Positions 51,859 through 62,100 of a stretch of 64,000 nucleotides of DNA are shown in pieces. Numbering within the stretch: position 1 is the stretch's first letter; each line of letters starts with the position of its first letter. Origin of the DNA: Rhizophlyctis rosea (taxonomy: Eukaryota; Chytridiomycota; Chytridiomycetes; Rhizophlyctidales; Rhizophlyctidaceae). Made by a program: the position numbers and the translations under genes. The stretch spans positions 1-64,000 of the forward strand of contig JADGJC010000068.1 in NCBI GenBank assembly GCA_027596075.1, written 5' to 3'. The notes below the pieces were generated by a model. That model saw only the letters and a program-made list of their open reading frames with translations, made no database searches and was not told where the DNA came from.

Positions 51859-53021
51859 GATCGTTGATGTTGCGGTATGTGAAGAGGAATATGCTATTCA
51901 CGGGCGAAAGCTACGGCAGCAGAGGAAAAGCAATTGAAAGTTCCATTGATATTTGATATTACACGGATCTTCACAGACCTGGAAGCCTGGAAGGTTTGGA
52001 ACGCATAATACCAAATTGCCTCGCGATTTAAGGGCTGACCCTGAAAACCCGTGGCTTGGAAGAGAAGCATTACCCATCGTGACAGTCGGTGCTTTAATAC
52101 TGCCTTTAAAGTAACAATGTGATAGTACGCACCATACTGGCAAAGAATACAAATCTCAGTATTGTGCGATCCGCGGAAAGACCTCCAAGTAGCCATCTTG
52201 GCGCGATTTCCAAACGGCGAATGGGCTATTCAAACACCGACAGGAAGGACGGAACCCATTACATGGCCGCTTTATTGAAGTAAACAAATTTGATTATAAA
52301 TAAAAGCGTGATTGGCTCATCCGTAACTATACTTCCTCTCGACTGTTACATAGCAGCAATGTGTGATGGGTTTGCAACGGGACTGCGCAAAAGAAGCGAA
52401 AGGGCCCTTCCCAGAAATTGAAGCAGGTCTGATGTTGACTGTCGCATGCCAAAGTTAATCTTGGAGTCGTGTACGGGAGAAGTGGTGGCACTGAGAATGT
52501 TCTGATGGAAAGGGAGACAAAGTGGACACGGGGACGATGGGAATTCCGGTTGTGGTTGCCATTCCGTCTGTCAAGATGAATATGTATCATGCCAGAACAA
52601 CTTCACGGAAGCTGCTCTGCCGAGCTTCCAAAATATTGGAACATTGTGCGTCCCAGACATCGCATCAACAGCTCTACACATTCCTGCCCCTTTGTTCAGT
52701 AGAATGCAACGAGATCAACTTTGGGTTCAGACACGAGGGTCTCAGACCCTCAGGGTCTTCGGAGTTGTGGTAACACAAACGCCCTCAGTGGAGGTTGTGT
52801 TCAACGTTGTGTTCAAGGAGAAGAGACTGCGGCTGACCAGAAACCGGCGGTCCCTCTCCTCGTCTGCTGTCTTCTCCAGTTCTCCCTGTCAAAATTTATT
52901 CGACCCCACCAGCAGCTTTGTCACTTTTTTAAAGTACAAGACTCACATATCATTACCCTCTCCAACCCTTCGACTCAGAAGCCACTTCACCGAAACAAAA
53001 CTCGCACCCCCCCACTCAGAA
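51859..53021. other. Divergent intergenic region
   Basis: About 1.1 kb between the minus-strand F-box gene and the plus-strand repeat protein, so it should hold both promoters. The open frame of the repeat gene extends upstream to about 52644 without a stop, but that translation is not protein-like and lacks repeats. Just before the ATG at 53022 the plus strand is pyrimidine- and C-rich (caaaactcgcacccccccactcagaa), as in many fungal 5' leaders. No clear TATA or CCAAT element was identified. Confidence 0.45.
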
Positions 53022-55196
53022 ATGCTAGCCTTGCCCCCAGAAACCATCAATCAAATCTTCGAAATCGCATCCCAAACCCCCGAAATTACCTTCCGTATTG
53101 GCGTCCTTCTCGCCGTTCTCCACAAAAGTTCTATCCTCCGTGATTCCGCCATCCCCTCCCTCCCATTTGCTACTCTCGATTATGCATCCAAAAAGGGACA
53201 AATCGAGCTTCTCAATTGGTGGTTGTCCTGGAAAGCTAAACCAAAGAACGTGCATCGCGATCTTCTATGGTCCCATAGAGCTCTTGACACTGCCAGCGCC
53301 AACGGCCATTTAGCTGTATTAGAATGGTGGAAATCTAGCGGTTTTGAGATGTATTACATGCGTTCGGCAATGAATTCCGCGAGTGCGAATGGACATGTTG
53401 AGGTGTTGGAATGGTGGAAGAATAGTGGATTGGAACTTCGGTATGGGTTTGCTGCGGTGGATGGTGCAAGCAATAACGGGCATATCGCGGTGTTGGATTG
53501 GTGGAAGGGAAGTGGGATGGAGTTGCAATTTAGCGAGGATGCGGTTGATCTGGCAAGTGCTGCGGGGCGTCTTGACGTGCTGGACTGGTGGAAACAGAAT
53601 GGTTCAATGAAGTACACGGAGGAGGCGGTTGATCTGGCTAGCGGTAACGGACATGTCGAAGTCTTGAATTGGTGGCGTGAGTTTTGCGGTACAGATGGCT
53701 TGAACTACTCGGAAACAGCGATGGACTTGGCAAGCGGTGGAGGGCATATTCCAGTGTTAGATTGGTGGAAAGCGAGTGGTTATGAATTACAGTACACCGA
53801 GGCTAGTATGGACTCCGCAAGCGCGAATGGTCACGTCGACGTTTTGGATTGGTGGCGGAAGAGTGGGCTCGAACTGGAATTTAGCAATGCGAGTATGGAT
53901 CGGGCTAGTGAGAACGGACATGTCGGCGTACTTGAATGGTGGGCAGACTCGGAGCGGAGCGGCATCAAGAAGCCGAAGTATTCCAAAACCGCGATGGACT
54001 CAGCTAGTACGGCAGGAAACGTGGAGGTGCTTCAATGGTGGCGGGACGGAGACTTGAAACTGAAGTGGTCTAGTCAAGCGTTGAATGGAGCTAGCACGAA
54101 CGGGCACCTCGAGACGCTTCGGTGGTGGAAAGAGACGGGCTTCAAGAACTTGGAATGGACATCGGACGCCATGGATGGTGCTAGTGAGAATGGCCATATC
54201 GAGGTTTTGAGGTGGTGGTTGGAGGAAAGCGGAATCAATCATCGCCGTCTGAAATACACGGAGCACAGTCTGGCCGGTGCTAGTGGGAACGGCCATGTTC
54301 TTGTGCTGGACTGGTGGAGAGACAGTGGTCTCAAATTGAAACATGCTTTGACTCATGCATTGAGTGCGGCGAGCCGGAACGGCCATATCGCGGTGCTGGA
54401 CTGGTGGAAGCAGTGGGCTACGAGTGGTTCAAACAACATGGGGAACTTTACCTCTTTTATGGGTGACTGGGCAATGCGGGAAGCTGCATCGGGCGGACAC
54501 TTATCGGTCATGGAATGGTGGATCGAATATGGTTTCGAACCCAAACGCGACATAGCAAATTACGCCGCCGCAGCTGCTGGCAACGGGCATGTACACGTCC
54601 TCGATTGGTTCTCAACTCACAACTTCCCCATTGCACCAAATGACCACATCATCGACTCCGCCTGCGTCAACGGTCACCTTCCCATCCTCCAATGGTTTCA
54701 ATGCAACGGACATAGTATCAAGTGCGGTCCTTATGCGATCGATTGGGCCTCCCATCATGAGCGCGTTGACATCCTCGAATTTTTGCGGCGCACCATCCCA
54801 AAACCAAATTACAGTCATCAAGCCATTGACAAAGCAAGCGGCAGCGGTCGATTAGACGTATTAGATTGGTGGGTTCGGAGTGGGTTACCGCTGAAATGGT
54901 TGGATGCTATGGATCGCGCTAGTGCATCTGGGCAGGTGGAGGTGTTGGAATGGTGGCGCACGCGGGGTCCTGAGCCCCCGAAAGATCCTTACTGGTCACA
55001 TCAGAGGAAGCAGTACACACGCAAGGCGTTAGAGGACGCAAGTCAGAATGGGCATATCAAGGTGTTGAGGTGGTGGAAGGAGAGTGGATTGAAATTGGAG
55101 CTACCGTGGTATCTCAAACTAGATGAGCTCAGGCGGAAGGGAAACGGGAAGGTGGCGGATTGGTGGGAGAATAGTGGGCTGTTGGGTCGGAAGTAG
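53022..55196 (+). CDS. F-box and ankyrin-like WW-repeat protein
   Basis: Single exon, 724 aa. The N-terminus (MLALPPETINQIFEIA) fits the start of an F-box. From residue about 48 to the end there are about 22 repeats of about 29 aa with the consensus A(M/V)D.ASANGH(V/I).VLEWWK.SG.EL.Y, for example ASANGHLAVLEWW, ASANGHVEVLEWW, ASNNGHIAVLDWW. The G-H and V-L positions fit ankyrin helices; the nearly invariant tryptophan pair is the hallmark here. Later repeats drift (WF, EFL) and the last ends LGRK. Ankyrin-like solenoids bind proteins; with the F-box this would make a substrate adaptor for an SCF ubiquitin ligase, which is inference. No intron is needed and the frame is intact. The ATG was chosen because it directly precedes the F-box-like segment. 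Repeats are similar enough at DNA level to allow unequal crossing-over. Confidence 0.88.
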   Translation: MLALPPETINQIFEIASQTPEITFRIGVLLAVLHKSSILRDSAIPSLPFATLDYASKKGQIELLNWWLSWKAKPKNVHRDLLWSHRALDTASANGHLAVLEWWKSSGFEMYYMRSAMNSASANGHVEVLEWWKNSGLELRYGFAAVDGASNNGHIAVLDWWKGSGMELQFSEDAVDLASAAGRLDVLDWWKQNGSMKYTEEAVDLASGNGHVEVLNWWREFCGTDGLNYSETAMDLASGGGHIPVLDWWKASGYELQYTEASMDSASANGHVDVLDWWRKSGLELEFSNASMDRASENGHVGVLEWWADSERSGIKKPKYSKTAMDSASTAGNVEVLQWWRDGDLKLKWSSQALNGASTNGHLETLRWWKETGFKNLEWTSDAMDGASENGHIEVLRWWLEESGINHRRLKYTEHSLAGASGNGHVLVLDWWRDSGLKLKHALTHALSAASRNGHIAVLDWWKQWATSGSNNMGNFTSFMGDWAMREAASGGHLSVMEWWIEYGFEPKRDIANYAAAAAGNGHVHVLDWFSTHNFPIAPNDHIIDSACVNGHLPILQWFQCNGHSIKCGPYAIDWASHHERVDILEFLRRTIPKPNYSHQAIDKASGSGRLDVLDWWVRSGLPLKWLDAMDRASASGQVEVLEWWRTRGPEPPKDPYWSHQRKQYTRKALEDASQNGHIKVLRWWKESGLKLELPWYLKLDELRRKGNGKVADWWENSGLLGRK

Positions 55197-55739
55197 GGAA
55201 GAGAGGACGCAGCGACTTATACTGCAAGGGATACATAATGATTGCGTCGGAGACCATGGAGCAGGATCCGTTCATAGTGCGCGATCCACATGCGGAAGTA
55301 GGTTGAGTAAGTTGGTAGAGCAGGATCTGTCATACTGCAGAAGGGATAAAGATCCACATGCGGAAGTTGGTAGAGGAGGTTCTGTCATAGCCCTCAATCA
55401 CAGACCTTGAAAGTACTGTACAAATGGATGACGGAAATAGCGAACATCCAGAGTTGTCCAGAGGGTTGTGTGGGTGATTGAGACACCATCTCACTTGATT
55501 ATGCAAGTGGGCGGGTGAGCCTCAAAGTTTCGCAGGGTATCTACCTGCTCGAAAGCCAAAGAAACCCGTAATGATGTGGAAGCCTCGGTCCAATTCCGCA
55601 GTCTCAGACGGGAAACATAAGGATTGGGAGATGACCAACAAGCAATGTATATGCATCCCTTAATTTATATGTACATACCAACACATAAAAATATATTCAC
55701 ATCAACTTCCCCTTGCCCCTCCCTCTGAAGTAATCCCAC
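55197..55739. other. Convergent intergenic region
   Basis: About 540 bases between the ends of the plus-strand repeat protein and the minus-strand oxidoreductase. It contains a 68-bp-period direct repeat at 55283-55389 and, at 55640-55700, an AT-rich stretch (tttatatgtacatacc, aaaatatattc) that fits a polyadenylation region for one or both genes. No gene seen. Confidence 0.5.
55283..55389. repeat. Direct repeat, about 68-bp period
   Basis: The 17-mer gatccacatgcggaagt starts at 55283 and again at 55351. In both copies it is followed by ttggtagag(c/g)agg(a/t)tctgtcata, but the first copy has an additional 13 bases (aggttgagtaagt) between the two parts. This is a partial local duplication downstream of the repeat-protein gene. 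Confidence 0.8.
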
Positions 55740-57848
55740 TCACACCTTCCCCACCTCAACATCAACAACCACACCCCCACCATCCAAACTCCTCCTCCCA
55801 GCCTCCAAAATAGCAGTAACAACCGCACTAGACTCAATAGTCGGAATAAGACGTTCCGCTTCCTCCCTCTTGATCTCTCCGCGATTCACTTTAACACACG
55901 TATCCGCCCATTCCTCAATACTTCGGTGGGAGTAACAGCCTTGTCCGACGTAGTGGCCTTGAGAGTCGGGGGTGTAGCGGATGTAGAGGGGGTTGTGGGA
56001 GGAGTGAGAAGGGGAGGGAGAGTCGAGGGAGGAGGTGTAGCCCCGGTGGGCTTGGTCGATGCGGAGTTCACCGGTGTGGCCCATGTAGTGGAAGTGTTGT
56101 TGGGTGTGAACGTCGGATTTGGGAGATACCCAGGATGCTGAGTTAAGTGGTTTTTGGTAGTGAGACGCAATGATCGGTATTTCCGTATTCAAACATCCTC
56201 TTCGCGGGTTTGAAGGCATGATGAGAGCCGAGGATGATATTCCGAGAACACTTACCTGTGTAAACAGCTGTGCCCAAATTGCCGGATATGATGTTCCTCC
56301 ATTTGACATGCAGGGTAATTGTATCTTAAGAAAGGACGAAGAACATCCATAGGTATTCAGAAAGTCTGTCTTCTTCGCAGCAACCCCACTCCCAACTCAC
56401 CTCCGTCCCTGCCACACAGTTGTACAGGGCACTGGTAGCAACTCCCGTCGCTGCAGTGGCCATAACGGAGACCGGAACCGCGAAGTCTAAAGGAAATATT
56501 GGTAAGAAAACGGAAGGTGATTTGAAATCTGTTTCGTCAATGCCAATGGTACGGCTATCAATCATGACACACCCTTGACTCCCCAAGCATGGATATCAAT
56601 ATAATGAGAGTTCAAGTCTGCAAGAACCAAATTGAGTTCAGTACAGGCTCGAAGACGAAAATCACCGTTTTCAAAACTTGGAAGGCTTGAAGCTACACAC
56701 AATAAGAGATATCAGACGATTTCCCGGCCCACGTTCGGAAAGTGAGTAGCTGTTCTTTTGGTTGAGCCATGTATGAAGAGAAGTATGAGAAATCACCGAG
56801 GAGGGGCATGCGGAGTGCGGCGTCGGCTGTTTCGTTGGATTTGTGAAAGGAGAGACGTTTTGGAGGACGAAGGGTTTAGATGAAGGATTTTGAACGATAG
56901 TAGACGATATCACTCCCCGCCACCCAACCCCGCAAAACACTGGGTCGCCTATACCCACCATACATAGGATCAAATCGTTTATGGAACTCGACGGCACAAA
57001 CCACCCCAGCTTCCCTCGCTTCTTCAATCAGGATATTCTGTTCCTTCATTGTTTTGACGGACGGTTTGGCGATCAACTGAGAGAAGTCGGAAAGTGAAAT
57101 GTTTGGAAGTCAGAAACAAGCAGATTTGTTCCGACGCTCATCCCTTTCCTCAAGGCTCAAATGCAACATTATAGTTAGCCACACCTTCCCACATGAAGTT
57201 TCCTTCGAATGGCATACAGCGCAATGTCGAAATGGGTGTCATCGGGTGTGAAGATCGTCACGCCGTCTCCGGGTTGCATAGCGTCGATTGCTTCGTTGTC
57301 TGTGGTTTTGATTGGAATGTCACGCAAAAGGAAGGAGACCGCCAATGAATGAACCAAAACTAGGCACTACGTCACATCAAATGCATGGAAACGGAAAACA
57401 TACAAGCCTCATAGTCCTTTTCGACGTCATCCGCCGGATAGATACACTAGTGTCCAACCCATTGTAGGACCCAACACCTGCGGCAAGATGTTCCCGGATC
57501 TGGGCGTTCTTCTTCCCGGTCGTGCCGACCATGGCGAGGCGATCGATTTTGCTGCGGGATCTGTAAGTTGATATGATATGGAAGTTGAACAATTTGCATC
57601 ACTTCGAAACATGGAAGTATCACCAAACTCATGTCGGCCAAGACGAGAAAAACGACCCCCTTCCCTTTGTCAGATTTGCATCCGCCATTGTCGCCGGTCA
57701 TGCCGGTGGTATACCTGGGACCCGATTTGTAGGAGGGGAAGGGAATGTTAGGAGCAGTGGATGCAGAGATTCCCGATCCACACTATACGTACTCGCCCGT
57801 GCCCGCCATCAAGACGGAGAACTTGGAAGGTGTTTCGGAGACAGTCAT
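55740..57848 (-). CDS. Gfo/Idh/MocA-family oxidoreductase
   Basis: NAD(P)-dependent oxidoreductase of the Gfo/Idh/MocA family, acting on a sugar, polyol or related cyclic substrate; the exact substrate is not readable. Start ATG 57846-57848. Exon 1 (57793-57848) ends in the Rossmann glycine motif VLMAGTGEY, completed by exon 2 ([19 protein letters not shown]). Later exons: about 57404-57560 ([14 protein letters not shown]), 57193-57299 ([16 protein letters not shown]), 56959-57076 ([23 protein letters not shown], the nucleotide-binding KP and the catalytic-region HKRFD), 56701-56826 ([28 protein letters not shown]), 56573-56617 ([14 protein letters not shown]), about 56397-56486, 56256-56324, 55740-56137 ([23 protein letters not shown]). 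Most introns are 78-132 nt with good sites. Three weak points: the exon 2/3 phase does not fit, the frame breaks inside exon 3 near 57444 (GLDTSV to [13 protein letters not shown]), and the junction after 56400 needs a poor donor. About 380-390 aa, normal for the family. Confidence 0.85.
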
Positions 57849-58043
57849 GGTCAATTTTGATGTTCAAGATCAGAAAACCAATTTGAAGAAGAGCAACCGA
57901 GGTGATTGGAGAGCACCTGGTGTTCTCCGCATGAAGTCAATACTATGGTGGCAAGGCATCTCGCTTGCCCGCGGTCTTTTCAGCAATTGGCCTCACCGAC
58001 GTCAGGAGAACGATTCGCGATACCAGTACTAGGATAGGTACGG

Positions 58044-58373
58044 CTATACGGAAACATCCCTATTGACCCCCACCTTGAAGGTCACAATCAATGAGACCCT
58101 AGACGACACCCAGATCCCATTCTTGCAAAATGTCTTGAGTTCAGAAAGATGGGGGGCCCTGCCAGCATCGTGTTTGTGTTGAGTAGTTTGTGTGAGGAAG
58201 TTGAGGATGATGGTCCCAAATGGCGTGGGGCCTCCCTTCAAACTTGGTATATTCTTCAAATTAACAAATTTCGGGTCGTGATTGCGGGTGTGAGTCGTGA
58301 CCACTGCGGAGGTGAGCGGACGTAATGTTCGGCGGAGATGACCGACTTCGGGGAGGGGGAGGTTGGCCACCAT
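58044..58373 (-). CDS. Weak ORF, unrecognised
   Basis: A 109-codon minus-strand frame just upstream of the oxidoreductase start. Part of the translation is fairly protein-like (NHDPKFVNLKNIPSLKG, then PTPFGTIILNFLTQTTQ), but no family is recognised and no supporting exon was found. It could be a first exon of an unrelated small gene, part of a longer leader, or chance. Confidence 0.22.
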   Translation of the reverse strand: MVANLPLPEVGHLRRTLRPLTSAVVTTHTRNHDPKFVNLKNIPSLKGGPTPFGTIILNFLTQTTQHKHDAGRAPHLSELKTFCKNGIWVSSRVSLIVTFKVGVNRDVSV

Positions 58374-59196
58374 GATATGTGCGTCGCGTCTGTGTTACCA
58401 TGACACTATTTAGTTATACACGGCTGCCATGGTTTCTCCAGGCGACTTCTTCAATCAGGGCGGATGATCAATGTAGGGAACAATACCAAGTTATACCATA
58501 ACATTCAAATAATATCTTGAGCGACCTCTAATCAATAGAATAGTGCACTACCTGCCCAATTGGGCTAATGCTCAATCCGGTCACTCTCAATGTGGTGGTT
58601 GAGCGCTACGGTTGTACGAAGGTGACATGGCAGCGCTTGCGGCTAAGCATACCATACTAAGTTGTGTAACCCCTTGTTGGTGCCTAAAGGATACGGTTTT
58701 GTTTCATCCGGAAAGGTATGAATCGTAAAGAGAGTGGCGTCAACGTTTGGGCTCATGGAGAAACAACCTTCTTGACTTGTTGGAATCATCGTCAATTTGA
58801 CACCCGGTCGCAACTACGGTAGGGCGTACAATTGTGGTGGACTTGGTGGTGGGTTTTGCCGCTTTCACACTGCGCAGGTTTGGGTGAACATTCCAACCTT
58901 GGACTAACTTGGACTAGCAGGTCAGCAGCATTGAACGCCACTCGACTGTCCCGCCCTGACAGAACGTGTTGATTCTGCCTTTACAGTGTCGGGCTACATT
59001 CCTCCTCATGGTTACGTGGAGGTTTACCGCATAAGACAACACCGGCTTGGGCACCCTCAGTGGCAAGTGCGCAGTGGAGGCTCCACCAACCACCCATAGT
59101 TTGGAATCGACTCCTTCCAGTTGCATCGTTCAAAACATTTCCCTCCATGTACTTTCCCTCAAGTTCGACCACCGTTTGACATACACCGTTCTGACG
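58374..59196 (+). other. Upstream region of the transcription factor
   Basis: About 800 bases before the chosen ATG of the zinc-finger gene. The frame of that gene is open back to an ATG at 59047, but the added 50 residues are not protein-like and the second ATG (59197) begins a cleaner N-terminus. I see no other coding. Near 58530-58570 the sequence gcccaattgggc forms a perfect 12-base palindrome, possibly by chance. Confidence 0.4.
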
Positions 59197-62100
59197 ATGG
59201 CCCAGTACAATCCCTTCTCGCAAGTGTCCATCGCGGCGACGACCTTTGCTGTCACCAAGTATGGCTCGGACTTTTACCGTGGTTCGCAGTCTCCTCCAAC
59301 CTATGGTTCCATGAGTCCTGAAGACTCATCAGATCCAGTGTCGTCCGACGAGGGGAGGTCTCAACAACAAATCGACGAGGTCTGTTTGAAGCCAACTACA
59401 TCACAGGGCTCGCAACAAGAACAACCTCCACAGAAGAAAAGACGTCAAAGAGGATATGGAAGACACTTTTGTGATTATCCTGGATGCACAAAGGAGTTTA
59501 CTAGGAGAGATCATTTGGCTAGACACCAAAGAAATCGTAAGGATCGTTTGCTGCTACATGGGGACGCGTCCGCCAGTAGTTGTATTGAAATGCTTCTGTC
59601 CTGCCCAGACTCGAGACCCAATATCTTCTATTGTCCCCGATGCCCTCGCTCATTCGTACGCCATGACCTTCTCCTAAGGCACAAAGCCCGCCACACAGAA
59701 TCAGACGAGCGGAAGCGCAACCCTCAAACCCAGCATTTCACAACCACAATATCACCTTCAACTTCATCACAGCAAGAGCGGCCATCACCCACATTCCCAA
59801 CAACACCACCTCCGGAGAAGCCCCAATCTTGCTTGAACGTCCGCTATCAGCAAACCCCCAGCTCCTTGGGCCCATCTCATTCGACAATGTCGGCATCTTC
59901 CTCACCACCTTCCCGCTCAATACTTTGCCAATTCGTCGACATGACCGAACATCCACAACCCCGAATGTCCTTTTCCGCTTCATCATCATCATCCTGCGGA
60001 CCCCAGTCGACGGAGTATCAACAAAACGCCTCAGACAACTACCACACATACTCCGAACAAAACACCCAACTTACTAGTAACAGCCATCATCAACCGCCTA
60101 CCAGCGACACAACCTGGAACCTGCATAACTCTCCTCCCTCCACCATTCTGGCCGCGAATCAACCCGAGACCCTCCCAGCTGTTCACTCCCATTCATCGCA
60201 GTCCTTGAGCTCCACGCAACTTAGTCCGGCATACTCACACAACACATACCAATCCTGGATTGCGGACCCGACGTCGATGATAACGACGAACAATTACAAT
60301 TGGCTGTTGGATGGATCGGACATGAGCTGCTTTGATGATTATGGGCTGGGGACTAACAATGCAGCATCGAGTTCGATTAGTCTCTTCGATTTTGGATTTG
60401 AGCAAAGCTCAAGCTTCGATGACGTATGTCCTTTTGTATTTGGTGNNNNNNNNNNNNNNNNNNNNNNNNNNNNNNNCCCCCCCCCCCCCCCCCCCCCCCC
60501 CCAAATCAGCGTGTGTTTGCGTTTGAGCGGTATTGTTTCTCGTTGAAGAAGGGAAGTTGGGATCCTTTCTTCTAACTGTTCGTGTTTTTTCTCTCCAGGG
60601 AACACATGGTCATCCAGTCGAGCCTGTACGAGACTCAACTTCGTCCCGCTTCTTCCCACTTGAGATACCCCATTCTTTACGTCGTCGCATCACCGAAGAC
60701 ACCCATTCACACGTCGTCCACCTTGTTTCCTCACCGCGTTACCAGCACGTCTTGACTTCAACACATATTTCCTCCTATATTGGTACGTTTTGTTTCTATT
60801 TCAGATTTGGAGGAAGAGGACGGAGACCAGGGCGGGTTGATTCATGCATTATGAATTCATAAGCCTGAAGTTTGAAAGATGTTTAAACATTTCTCACCCC
60901 CATCCAAAAAGACGACTACTTCACACACTTCAACGTTCATTACCCCATTATCCATCGACCTACATTTGACCCGGAAAGCACTCCCGCACCGTTACTCCTG
61001 GGCATCGTGCTCATCGGAACTTACTATTCCACCGCCGATGCCTGGAACTTCGCCGTGAGCGTGAACGACAAGCTGCGAGCCACTATCATTGGGGTTTGTA
61101 TTGGCCTTTTGACGTAGGACGTTCCAAAAAAGACCAAATGTTCATTAATCATTTTTGTCCCAAAACATATTTGTCGACCTCTTGCAGGGTGACGAATTTC
61201 ACGCACATGGTGAAGTCTGGGTATTGCAGACAATGCTTTTGACGGAGATCTTCGGAAAGATGATGTCATCGAGGAAGCAGCACGAGTTGGCGCATATATT
61301 TCATGGGTCGCTGATCAATGTGAGGTTTTGGAGAGGGCGTTTTGGTTTGGCAGTTTAAGCGGGAAGAGAGGGGTTTATTTTGACCAATACTCACACACGC
61401 ATTTCTTTTCAGCTGGCCCGCCGATCTTCCATCTTCCACGCCGCTGCATCATCCACAACCGAAATGATCGACGCACAGCTGTCCTTGGCATCAAAGTGGG
61501 AGACATGGATCCGCATCGAGACCTGCAAACGCCTCGCCTTCGTCATCTTCATGATGGACACGCAACATGCTATCATTTTCTGGCACACACCCATGATGTC
61601 CGCATTTGAACTGCAGCTCCGCTTACCGGCCGACGAACAACTGTGGGATGCAGCTACACCGGAACAATGGGCAAAGGACTATTTCGGGACGATGTCCGTC
61701 ATGAATGGTGGGGAGACTGGTGATATGGACCAAGAAGGGTCCGATGGTGAGGGAGGTGCGGACGAGCGGGGGAAAGAGCGTCTGACGCAGGGACAACGCC
61801 CGGGACTGGAATCGGGCATGGAGACGCCACCGTCCACTTCACATAACGAGTGGATGGGTACACCAAAGTTTTTGGAAACGTTAAAGGGAACTCTGTTGGG
61901 CCGGTCCTTGCCGTCGCTGAACCCGTTGTCCAGATTTGTGGTGCTGCATGGGTTGCTGAGCCTTTGTTGGGATGTCCATTGGAGGGGAGTGCTCTTCATG
62001 AGGTTTACTGGTAAGTCATTTTGAACAATATCGCACTACACCTCTCCTCAAAGGTATCAATGAAATCTGCCATGAACGAACCCACTGACGTCGTACAACA

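Noticed and set aside
52644..53021. N-terminal extension of the ankyrin-like protein (in-frame ATG at 52644)
   Set aside because: The extra 126 residues lack repeats and protein-like patterns, and the ATG at 53022 directly precedes the F-box-like segment.
60339..60659. ORFs running through the N and poly-C stretch
   Set aside because: They translate gap characters and a homopolymer; the region is inside an intron of the transcription factor gene.
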